Assembly (NCBI GenBank): GCA_949825045.1
Contig: OX463815.1
Span: 15,059,231 to 15,123,230, forward strand
DNA from: Argyresthia goedartella
Taxonomy: Eukaryota; Arthropoda; Insecta; Lepidoptera; Argyresthiidae
Length of the DNA: 64,000 bases
Reading direction: 5' to 3'
Under the pieces are notes generated by a model that had not been told where the DNA came from, did not search any database, and saw nothing but the letters and a program-made list of their open reading frames with translations. Shown piece by piece: positions 1-12,700 of this stretch. Position 1 is the first letter of the stretch. Each line of letters starts with the position of its first letter. Made by a program: the position numbers and the translations under genes.

Positions 1-120
1 GAGTTTTCTTTTATTGTGGCTATCCGGAAAACAAAGTACGAAAATGGGTGCTTGCGACCACTAACCCAGATATATTGATTAATGAATTTGTAATTGCATT
101 GTTATTTAAGTTCAACTCAC

Positions 121-286
121 TTTTCACTAAGTCGAAAATCTCCTGAGGCTGTACCATGCTGTCCTTATTTCTCACTACAGCTGCTACCGGCACCTCTACA
201 TGCAACTTGTCCGGTATCCCAACGACACATGCGTCCGCCACGCCTGGGTGAGTTTTAATGATCTCCTCTATTTGAATAGGTGAAAT
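121..286 (-). CDS. Acyl-CoA synthetase exon 10 (C-terminal lid, first part)
   Basis: It starts GCTTTCAG|ATTTCA and ends GTGAAAA|GTGAGT. It encodes [38 protein letters not shown] and the first helices of the C-terminal domain. The donor is a full-consensus GTGAGT, so the open frame continuing past it to base 20 is intron read-through. Confidence 0.85.
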
Positions 287-651
287 CTGAAAGCGACACA
301 TATTTTGTACAACCCTACCTCTATGTTTTTCACGCATAGTACATCTCCTTTCTTCTCGACAAATAGTAGGTAGTTGGTATAGACTCTATACGTTTTATCC
401 ATTTCATTTTACTTAAGATCGTTATTACAGAAGCTCAAATGAATGGGTTTGCTTCAAAAATGTTTGCCTTCGTGAACGTAACTGCGATGTTTATGTATAT
501 ATATATGTTTATATATATATATATACATATACATACATATATACATAAACATCGCAGTTACGTTCACGAAGGCAAACATTTTTGAAGCAAACCCATTCAT
601 TTGAGCTTCTGTAATAACGATCTTAAGTAAAATGAAATGGAATATATATAT

Positions 652-703
<52 letters not shown>

Positions 704-3700
704 ATATATATATATATATATATATACTGTTACTCCTTGAGATACAAATTCACTGAGTAATTCTAGGTGCAGTCTCAGCATCCTCGGGCATGCTGACAAA
801 AAAGAGCAGCCAAGGTCAGTGCAGTAATAAATTCTAATAAAACCACAATACTAACCCAACGTCCTTGATATTTTATTAAAAGTCGTTTCCTTTCTTCGTA
901 GTAAAAGTAATTATGTTCATCCTTTCGGAATATATCGCCAGTCATAATCCACCCATCTTCTGTTAAAATTTCATTAGTATCTTCCTGGCTGTTCAGATAC
1001 CCCTGAAATGTTTTTTTTATATAACTAATGTAAACCAGTACGCGTTCGACAAGGACCTACCTACCTATTGAATCTTCTCAGAAACAGAGAAGGAATAAAT
1101 TATTAAGATATTCATGTTACAACTGTAACATGCGAAATACCTCGATTAATATTCTCTCTAAGAAATGTATGAAACCCCTCGAGCAACACGGCCTTGTATT
1201 GCTCGAAGATCAAACCTGAACCTTCTTAAGGGGATACCTCATCCGTGCAAAGGTCCCCGATACTCCAAGCGGAATAACCCGCAGCGTGAGTAAAACGGAA
1301 TCGGGAAAAAATGACAAAAAGTTAGTTTTATATAGAATCAAAATTAACTAAAATAGCTATAAAAATTCTATATCAGGTAATTTAGGTATTATTAAAACCA
1401 ATCTAAACAAATATTTTTGAATTCTGTGCTATATTCCAATGTGTCACAACATCAAAAAAGTGTAAATTTAGACCTCATTTCAATAATTATTTCTATTGAG
1501 CGAAATTCCTCCAATCGCGTTTCTGTTTAAACAAAATCTAGAAAAAGATCCTAAATTGCTATATTAATTTATTTAATTTGACTTCGTTTGAACAGCAAAG
1601 AAATTCCTAAAAAAATGACGATTTTGTCGATGATGATCACCTAAGGCGACGCATTAGGCCAATACAGCCTTTTGTAAATCTCAAGTTAAGCAAAATAGGA
1701 GCGTTAGAGCAGTTGTTTCTTTATACTAGCTTGTTGATCATGAGTGACACCTCGCATTCGTAAACATATAAACGCAGTTAGATTATCTTTGCTCTGTAGA
1801 AAAGTCTCACGAAGTTGTGTTAGTTAGCCAATCGTTAGTATTATCTCTACCAAATGCATGCCTAGATTTGCGGCAAGTGGTAAAATCCACGAAACAATCA
1901 TTGACCCATTAATTAATGTAATAATTTTCCATTTTTATTGTGTTTTCATACGTGGTAGGTACTCATGACGCCAATTTTTTTGGCGCCCGAATTCCGCCTG
2001 GTAGTGGTAGCGGTGCCTGGGTACAAGAGATATGCATAAATGGGCGAGAGGAGTGAGGCTGACTTCGCTCCCACGCCAAGAAACCTTGCGATAGTTGTAG
2101 CAGAGGCGTAGTCACGCATTCGCACTGCTTTTTGCGTGATAGTGGGCCAGCCTAACAGCAGGTACTCATTTATCTCACCTTGAAAAATTCATCTCCTTTG
2201 ATCCAAAGTTCACCAGTTTCGTTGGTTCCTGCATTACCGCCGTCTTCAGTTACTAACTGGATATAATGTATAGGTATAATTAAGATATTTCTTTCCAGTA
2301 AAATATAAAACATAGCATAAACATTTACATAAATATTTATATACAGGTAATATTCATCCTTCTGTCCTCACACTAGGAACCTGCGACAACACACACAGAT
2401 AAACATTCAAGACCAGCTTTTTTTCTTAATCCCCAGCCGGGGCTCGAACCCGGGATCTCTCGCATGGTAGGCAGAGCAACAACCGCTGCGCCACAGAGGC
2501 CAGCAACAAGCAAACTAGTTTTTTTTATTTTTTACTTCCAACAAAATGAACTCTGTTGATTCGTTTAAGTGTGGTTATTTAATTACGTATTACAGGTGTA
2601 ACAGTAAGTATTCTGCACCAAATTATTTTATGTTCAGTTAAAGAGACTTAACGTTTTTGCTTACTCTGTATTGGAATTTTTCAAATGGTAAACCCGATGA
2701 GCCGAATGGTGTATCTTTATCGTATTTAAATACAGGAACCATTAACTCTGTCATTCCATATACCAGGAATAAAAAAGCTTCACATTTTTGCTGGAAATAA
2801 ATGGATTATATTTGTATGATACGAACAAAATGAAAATTATGCTAAAAAATGCGAAGATTTTATTACTACACCTTTTGAATGTAGTTATTTCAGTTATTGG
2901 CTGAAAGAACTTCAGCTGAAAGAACTACATTCAAAGGCGTTGTAATGAAAATCTTTACTGCTTCCAAAAACCACACATAAGGACCAGCGTAATGATAAAC
3001 TTCTTGGTAAAAACTCATTTCTTATCTGAATATTGATCATTATGACCATAATGTACCAAAATTTGTCAAATTATGACATTCAAATTTCGAACGCCGACGT
3101 CCGCCTGCGTGCCGCCCCTAGTTTGTCTGTGAAGTAGGTACTAAAGAAAAAGCTGAACAACTGCAGAGCAATGATCAATACCTCAATGCCGGTCGAACAT
3201 GCGGTTCCTGAACACATCAAAGAGAGCTTATGATATGTGTGTAGATAAACTAGTGTATGTAACTGTACATAATTAGGCATTAAAACTCTCGAGTGATATT
3301 ATTATTACACTGGCCTTCGGCTCGTTTCATAAACCCACTCTCGAGTATTAATGCCCTTCATTATGTAGCAGTCACATAAACTACTATTCTTATCTGAATA
3401 TTGATACATTATGACTATAATGTCTCAATATTTCGACATATTATGACATTAAAATTTCGAACGCCGCCGACGCCGCCCGCCCGCGTGCCGCCCCTAGTTT
3501 GTATGTGAAGTTTTTACTACTGAACAAGCTAAATAAGTGCAGAGCAATGATCAATGTCACAATGCCGGTCGATGATGCGGTTCCTGAACACATCAAAGAG
3601 AGCTTAGGATGTGTGTGTAGATAAACTAGTGTATGTAACTGTATATAATTAGGCATTAAAACTCTCGCGTGATATTATTGTGAAACGAGCCGAACTCGAG

Positions 3701-6700
3701 TGTTAATGCCCTTCATTATGTATCAGTCACATAAACTACTATAATGATTTAATTGTTTCATTTATAAGGATTTAGATTACTGGAGAGTGTGTTAAAGTAG
3801 GTAGGTACTTACAGAGAATTTGTCATACATTGGTTTATTAACAGCTGCTCCACCGATTGCTATGTATTTGAAACATGAAAGATCGCAAACGTGGAACGCA
3901 GCATTTAAAAATTTACTCAGCAAATGAACAGTCCAAACGGTCGCTTCAGGCTGAAACAGTAAAGTGTCTATCAAATTGCCTATAGATATAATATATTGCT
4001 TATACTTTAATATGTTATGTTATGGTATAAGGCAGATATATGTTTTAATGTACTACATTCTTTTTATGAGGACGAGTTGAGAGTAATTTTCTGCAACTGT
4101 GCTGGATGCAAGATGTAGACAAGGTGTCGATTAGAATAATAACACTTCGAGCAAAAACTCAAAAGTACCCCAAGATAGATGTTCACAGAAAGCGAAGTGA
4201 TTTTAAATCTAACCTTATATTTATTGATGATCCCGATGAGCAGCTGGGGTGTGAGCGGTGCTGAGGTTTGGAGCCTATGAAATTTCATCACGGGACTAGT
4301 TAAGAAGAACAACATCGCCGACATCCACTGAATAGTACCCATTGCGAAGGCAATGTGAATTCTAGCCGAAAAACCTTCCCTAGAAATAACAATAGGTACC
4401 TATATTACTTGCCTCGGCTACAGAAAATCAGCCATGCTCTATCAGCTAGTTACAGAAACCATCATTAAATTTAAAATCACAGCAAAACGCTAATGGCGGG
4501 TCAGCTTCATAAAATGTTGTCATTTAATAGAACATAGCTCTTATATCTGAGTACATAATGTGCAAGACAATAAACACGCCTTGACATAATACCCATTAGC
4601 GTTGTGCAGGGCATTGAAAGATCGTCTCTATGTCTTACTGACGTTTCCCTCAGGCTAACGTTACTCTATTAAAATACTCTATGGCTGAAACCATTTCACC
4701 TCTGTCTGTTCTATTATTTAGAAATTCAGTACTACATGCATCGTTGCTAAGGGTCATGGGAATTGATACAACCAAGGTTTTTGGGGTATTATTTCATACT
4801 ACGGTAGATAAGTCAAAATCGAGCGCGAACATTGTGTTTTACTCGACTGCCGCGTAGCGGATAAGAGGAGGGTTATGTGATTGACCCGTATGTATTCATG
4901 TATGTATGAAATAATGTTTTTATGTAAATACGTATGTATATCTATTGATGTGTCCCCTCGTAACCATTTAACGGCTAAACCGATTTTGATAAATGATATG
5001 GCATTATATTTGTCTTGATGGTGCGAGTGTTACTGGGGATGAATTCCAAAATAAATAAATAAATGAGGCATTTATGTGCTTTAACAACAGGCGTAATTAT
5101 TGATATTCGAGAAAATTATAAGAGTACTTTGATAAATTAAATTTATTTTAAATGCAGGTCCAAATTAAATCTAATAAATTGGGTTCAGCTTGCATTAAAA
5201 TTAAATTACATTTAGCTCTGTACTTTAATAATTTTATGGAAGATCAATAATTACGTTAAGTCTTCATCTGCCTGGTTTGTGCTTAGTAGTGTACCGCAGT
5301 TGGGTTTTTCAGTTTTGTTTATTACGTCATTTATTAAAAGACTTTTTTCCGAACGGACGCGAACGTTTAATATGGAGAAGTGAAAATTAAGTTGGTCAGA
5401 TTGATCAAATAGATTTCTTAGAGAAATTTGTTCAGAAAGATGTCCCTAACAACCCCGTAAAATATGACAAGACCTTTCCGTTATTATTATTATTTGAAAA
5501 CAATTATAGTACGTACCCAAACTATCTTATTAACAAACGGTAACAGAAGGGGTGGTAATATTTTAGGGAGTTATTAGCAGTGATAGGAATAGGTAGGGCT
5601 TATTAACCTAAACTTAGAACATAGAGAAGGAACAGAGACTTCCTTACGACAATTATTTTTTTCCGGGTCATCTACCCCTAGATTCGGAACATCACTTAAG
5701 TACATTAAAAAATAATGTTATACGGGATAAGTAATTGGTCTATGTTTACCTAAAGTTTGAGACTAGACATAACATAACACAGAGTTGTAACAACCACCAG
5801 ATTTTCTGAAAGTTTTTTTTTTGGAGAACATTTTGAAAATTACTTGATGATCTTAAAAATATTAAACGCAATCTTTTTATAATAGGCCGCACACGTTTTG
5901 AAGTAAATATCCGCTTTTTCGTTCGTTCTCGACCACGTTTCTTGAGATATCTAAAGTTCAAGTGAATAATTGAAAAAATATTCCGGCCACTGTCTTTAAA
6001 ATAATAAATCAGACATTTTTATCATTTTAGCATTCTCTATACTCCTTTTAGACGGAGACATGGGATAATCATTTTTAAAAACGAAAGGTATTTATTTGTC
6101 TTTTGTCTCAATAAAAGATCACTATACAAGTGAGATTTAAGTAGCCGACCATATTTTGGGGAATGATAGTACCCATCATTATAAACAACTTTCCCAAAGA
6201 AACATATGATCTCAAATGGAAAAAAATATTTATCCCTCAGTACATTGACCCGATCAGCTGATTACAAGTTACTATGGGGGACCCAATTTTTTTTTTCGTT
6301 TGCGACCATATGTTTCTTGGGGAAAGTTGTTCATAATGACGGGTACTATCATTTCCTAAAATATGGTCAGTGATTAAATGTCACCTTGCATAAAAGTTTA
6401 TTTCAATATCTGTGTAAGGAAGTCTCTGTTCCTTCTCTATGTTCCTCGAAGTTTAGGTTAATAAGCCCTACCTATTCGTATCACTGGTTATTAGGACATC
6501 ATTTTGAACAACTTTCACTATTTGATCAGAGCAATTCTATTTTCACCTATCAGAGGCACATATAGAGAGGCAGATCGAAGGTCGGATGACATCGCCAAAA
6601 CATCCGGGCCGCAGTGGTTCAGGTTGGCCCAGGACCGCAATAAATGACCTGATGAAGAGGAGGCCTTTACTCAACAGTCGCTGCAGGAGGCTGGATAGAT

Positions 6701-9700
6701 ACAAAACGGTCGGCCACTCGTTTTTGTTCGCGCTCGATTTCGACTTAGCGGTGATAGAATAAAATGGATTATATGAACAAATCAAATAACGTTTCATCAC
6801 TGTTAAGGATTTGGACCAAAATAACGCAGGATTTCTAATGAAAAAAAAAACCCCGATTAATATGTTAAATGTTTTTTATGTAAAGTTACGCCTGACTCGG
6901 GTGGTTTTTTAAACCTCACTGAAGCAAAATAACCACAGTGAAAAATAAACTATGGCCTTACATCTATCGCTTGCTACCGCGCCCGGAATATCGGGCACTC
7001 GGCGAGCGGCACGCGCGCGCTATGTGGACCGGCAATGTATCTTGCGTCTCTGAGTCCGGCGTTACTTAACAAAACAACACCCTGTATTAGAACATCGATA
7101 CAGATATATGGAAAACCAGATCTTATAAATTGCCTTTAGGCAAGGTTCGATAAAATTATCGTCTCATCTCAGAAACGTCTCATAAAGAGCCTGGGGTGTT
7201 TTTTCACAGCGCTTGAGATATTACGAAATCTGATTAGAATCAACGCTTTGAAATTAGCAATATCGTACGTTAATTTATCAATTATCACTTGCAGCTAATA
7301 GCGATTGGTGACAGTTATCACTGTGCACTCACAGTGATAACTGTCACCAATCGCTCAACCAGTGTAAACTGCAGTCCTACAATCAGCCATGTAAATAATT
7401 TTCAAGGGCACGAGACTGAGAAAACCATTTCGATATAATTGTGTTCTTGACCAAACTACGACAATCCCATCTAAAAATATAGAAGGATTATTGAAATCTT
7501 CTTTAAAATAGGATGTCCTTCATTTGTCCTCTACGGCGATCTTTGTTTATTTTCAATTATCAATAGGATTCCCGTCAATCAATAACTCAGTTGTCAGTCA
7601 GAACGTAAACAAATATTGACATTATAGTTTTTTAGTTATATAAAGAGATCTCACCAATCTCAGATTAAAATAAATTATCATCGAAATCCTAAATAATATA
7701 ATAAATGTGTTTAAGATTCACTCAGGGAAAAGAATAAGCTACCTCAAACATTTCGGCAGCACTCATCGTGAGTTGTATAGTATTATAATAGAGAAGCTTC
7801 AGTGAAGATATTTAAACCATTTGATATTTTTTTGAGATCTAAAAACATAAACATGCCAATGCCAATCGTAAAAGTAGAGTTATCTTGTTTGAACTTTATG
7901 AACAAAAAACCTATAGTTTTGATAGGAAATTTCAAGACTTCGAAAATATTCCAAAACATTTAAGTTGGTTTGTAGAAATGCAAAAACTTTACACTTTTAT
8001 AGACAAATATAAAATTCAAACAATAAAATGGAACCTTTTGGCAATCATAAACCATGAAACTGGCAAAGTACTTATACCTAGTGTCAACGATTTCTGCTTT
8101 AAGTAGTTTAGTTTAAGTAGGTGCTTATACTAAATAAAGTAGGTGCTTATACAGGTGCTGATGCTACAAAATCTAACGCTGATGTAGCTCGAACTTTCGA
8201 AACATTCTTCACCAATGAAACTTTACTCACAACAGAGCATCTAAACTCATCTCCATATGATGCAGAAACTTTGTTTAAAACTAAGTCAGTTATGTAGATT
8301 TCAATTTAAACACGTGTAACCCCAGAACATCATCACAACGTTTAGATTACTGACATAACTTTAAAAAAACTGAAGACCTGTGGGTATACCAGTCAAAGTC
8401 ATCAATGCTGGTTATACTCGTATATTCAAGTTGGTATAGGTCAATGAGGAAGAAGTATAGGTACGTAATCTACTGAAAAAAGGTTCAGTAAAAAACTATG
8501 TGTACTGTACGTAACCGTTGAAACGTACGAACGTACTGAAAGAAGGTTTGGGATGAAGGTTTTGTACCTACTGGCTGAAAGTAGTCTATGATTAAAAGCT
8601 GTCATGTATTGTTTGCTAAATAAAATACTCGGAGACCTCGAAGTATCGGTAGGCACAGACTATATAGGGATACTACGTTAGGAGTCAACGCACCGAACGA
8701 AGCTGAACAAACTGATCTTGACAGCTTTTAATAACAGATTACGTTCAGCCAGTACACAACCTTTTTACCGAACCTTCTTTCAGTGGTTGCATGCCTCTAC
8801 CATCTGGAATCATGGAATTTCTTTGCTTATCATATAATTTACTCTATATCCAAAAAACAGGCCGTCTACAGTGCCAACTGTTGGATTTTGAAAAAAAAAA
8901 CCCATTGCATTCAGTACGTCACTTCTACTGATGGTTGTTTTCGCGCCAAACTGTCAACTGTCCATTTGAACCCGCTATTTTTGGTAATAAATTGCAGTAT
9001 TTTAATGTTTTATTTTTCAAGGGGACCATTCAACATAATATACGTTAAAATGAAAGCAAAAATAAGATCATTTCATATTTTCTATTGATATTATTTAGGA
9101 CCTGTGCTAAATAAAAGTAACAAAAAACGATGTAAATAGTTCATCATTTTATAGTGAAGAGTTATTTTTGACCGTTTTTTTGCTCAAATTGCTGGAATGT
9201 TTTTGTTGTTATGAATATTTAATAGAAAAATGTTATTGAAATTGTTTTTTCGTTCAGAACCAACCAATTGAATGTAACTGTTCTTTTTTAACAAGTGACG
9301 TCACGCCGGGTGTTATTTTAAAAATAATAAGAAAATAGGCATCTATTACATGAAACATTCATTTTAAAATAGGCCTTCTTTACAAAGGCTACAACTTTGT
9401 TGCGTGCCTCGAAATTTCATCTCGCAGTGAACACATCGCATAATTTGTGTGAAGTTCTTGTAAAGTGTTTAGTTTTCTTTAGTTGATTTGTTCCTTTTGT
9501 TTGAAGTTTGTAAATTCGAAATAAATAAGCATTAGGGTTCGTGTAATTGTTTTCTTTTTAATGAAAATCTATCGTAGTTTCTAAAAATATATTATGTCGA
9601 TGTCCACAAAACCGTTTTTGGGGTTGTCGTAAAGTTAGCTTTATCAGTTATGATCTGGCCTAAGCTATCACAGGCAAAATTGTACCTAATAATTATTTTA

Positions 9701-12700
9701 TGTCAAACTCTTTGCGACGGTGATGCCTATGTATTGCATAGGTATCGTATATGTAGGTACGTACCACCAGCATCGTATTGAGTTCAGCAACGTGTCGTAC
9801 ATTATTTTAGCCAACTTTGGTTTTCCGGTCGTGCCACTTGTTAATAACAGCCATGCTGTGACCTTAGACTGGTCAAATTCTGCAGGCCTGAAATAAACAT
9901 GTGTAGATATCTATAATAATAATAATAATACCTTGGACACTATTTACACACATTGATCTAGCCCCAAACTAGGATTCCCTGTATCTTGGGTACTAGGAAA
10001 CGATATACATGTTTATATAGATAAATATTATACTTAGTGAGATAAACAACCATGACTAGGGTACAAAAGTCCGTTTTCATCAAACAAATATTTGCCCCCA
10101 CCGGGACTCGAACCCAGGACCCTTGACTTCGTAGGCGGGGTCACTGCCGACTCGGCCATTCGGGTCGTCGTGTTTAATCTCGTGATTAAAATATAGTAAA
10201 GGCCACCAGGGGATTTAGGAATAACATGATGATAAGTGTACATGTTAATAAAACTGACGATTACGACGACTAAGCGTTTCTAAAGAGCCTTTTTTATGAA
10301 ACATTGTGACCCACCCACTCCCTCGTTACCCTCAAATCGTCAGATGTATTGAAATGTACACTTATCAGCACTTCATTAGTTAATGAGTTATAATAGTTAC
10401 TTATATTTGTTCACCATATCTTAGTCTGACGCGCACGATTAAATCCAACTTATATGGACTTATTTTTTGTTGCCCTAACGGTGCGCGGCTTTAGATGAAA
10501 AGTTCAGATTTAGTTGAGTTACTAAACAGGGTGTAAGGTATCTCCCATATTTTAATCTAAATCTCTCGAGTAACTCGGAAAATCGCCTAGTAGCCTCCCG
10601 GACTACTGCTGAATATCGATTTTTCGCATATCTTACCGAGAATAAAAAATAATCATATATTTGGAAAATCACAGATACCTAATCCACAATCCAAAATAGC
10701 TTTATCGCTGAATTATCGCTTACTTATATTTTCTTACCTGAATTTAATTTCAGTGCCTTTGTTATCAATTATAAATTTTTCCATATTATCATCGTGGCCG
10801 TCGAACAAAACTATATTCGCACTAACTTTGCTCAAGGCAAGTGCTTGTTCTATGTTAGGTGCTTGACTTTGTAGGCAAAATACTAGCTTTGGATTTACGT
10901 TTGCGAGATAAAGTTGCAGATCAGCTGAAAAAAAAAAATATCATGTTTATAGGATATGTTTACAGGCCTGTTGAGGTAGTTGACTTTAGAGTTTTATACG
11001 GTACATTTATCATCGAGGAAGTTCAATAGCTACATTCTGTTCATACATGTCTGTCTACCCTGACGTCCGTCCTCGTTTCAATGACTAGGGGCACGGCAGT
11101 GCCCCCGCCAAGTCGAGCAAATACATAGCCGTACCATCCTTTTCTCGTACTCATTCAGCCCCATCAAACTCATCCATGCAAAAAATGCCAGCAAGACTCG
11201 CAGTAGTATTTATTCTACCGCAATAAGTTGTGTCATGTCAACTAAGTGATAAACTGTTACCTAATTAGTTAACTTACATCATTTTATAGTCACCGTATCA
11301 ATATTAGACATCTTTATTCTTATAATAAATATAATGACAAACTTTCTGACAAACGTAAAAATACGACAGAAGTCTCATGCTCAATAGAATTGGGAGAGGT
11401 AGGTATTATACCTAGTCATCGGACAAATATCTGCGCGTGTGTGTTGTAGTGAGTGATTGCTAAGTCATTATTTTTATCAAAAAAATAAAAATGTCTAATA
11501 TTGATACGGTTACTATAAAATGTTGTATGCTAACTAATTAGGTAACAGTTTTAGTTTAAGTTGTTAGAAATATGCTCTTATGTATAGATATCGCAAGGTT
11601 TCTTAGCGCTTGAGCGAGGTCACAATCTTTCTCTCGCCAATGTAGGCATCTCTCTTGTCACCATGCGCCACTACTTCCTCCAGACGGCACTCAGGCGCCA
11701 CGCAAGTTGGCGTCAGGTATACTGAATAAATTAACAGACTTGGTTTTACATTAAATCTTGCAACTTTTTGCGGTAGATTAAACTGTGCTGCGGGCCTTCC
11801 TGGCATCTTTTTACATGCATGCATGTTTCTGTTAGGATTATCTTGGCAAAATGAATTTATGAACTTATTCAACATATTTGGTAGTGAATACGTTCATAAA
11901 TTAATTTTGCCATGCCAGTTATTCCATATTATTATTGACTTACCGACAGGCATGCTATCGTCGACAGTGCTAAGTGTGTAACCATTGTAGTGGCACGCAT
12001 AGTATGGAATAGCGATGTCGAGGTGGTTGGGTCCCATGATTACCACCGTGTCAGCCACCTTAATCCCGTAGTTCCTCATCGCGCTGGCCAGTCGACATGA
12101 ACGCAACACCACTGAGCCGTGACTCTCACTTTTTTCGACTGCTTGATCTGTCTTATGAAATTAAAACTACAATTCAATATGTTCATTTATTGAAAAAAAA
12201 ACTAATGACAATTTTAACTCTATGCAATCTTCGTAGTAACTTTCATTCATTCAACAACATAGTCATTCAAAAACAGGGGCAGTTGCTTAACGAGACTATT
12301 AGTAAACGCCTCGGTACAGAACAGAGGTTATTCCACTTTTGCCACACTCTCACTTTGCCACAATTTTTGGCGTCTCCTTTTGCTATGGTCGTATTAAAAT
12401 GAATATTTTTTAGTTAGGATAGTCTTTTTTGCCAAAGAACGTTCAAGTTCAAATATTTGAAGTCCACGTCTATCCTACAATTTTGTTGCTAACTGCACCT
12501 TTTTAACCTTATAATCATAAGTGTAGCAAAAGGAAGCCCGCAAATGTAATTTAATTTATTAACTTAATACCGAGGAGCTCCATGGTCTGGTGGATTTCAC
12601 GCTTGCTTCTCACACAGGAGTCGCAGGTTCGAAACCTGAACATGTACCAATGAGATAATAAATTTACCATAAGAGGATTGTGAGCGCATGTCTTTTTTAT

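Noticed and set aside
454..705. 83-codon frame rich in Ile-Tyr
   Set aside because: It is read-through of the AT microsatellite and palindrome, not a gene.
2420..2503. tRNA gene on the minus strand
   Set aside because: It cannot fold into a full cloverleaf by eye and is followed by a SINE-like body.
3080..3656. Two similar short frames that look like duplicated genes
   Set aside because: They lie in the tandem 368-bp repeat; similarity extends over the whole repeat including non-coding parts.
8783..9088. 101-codon plus-strand frame
   Set aside because: No family signature, AT-rich intron, and it opens on the strand opposite the host gene.
10085..10170. tRNA gene
   Set aside because: A and B boxes are present, but the body, the TAT tail and a second copy at 24915 show a SINE.
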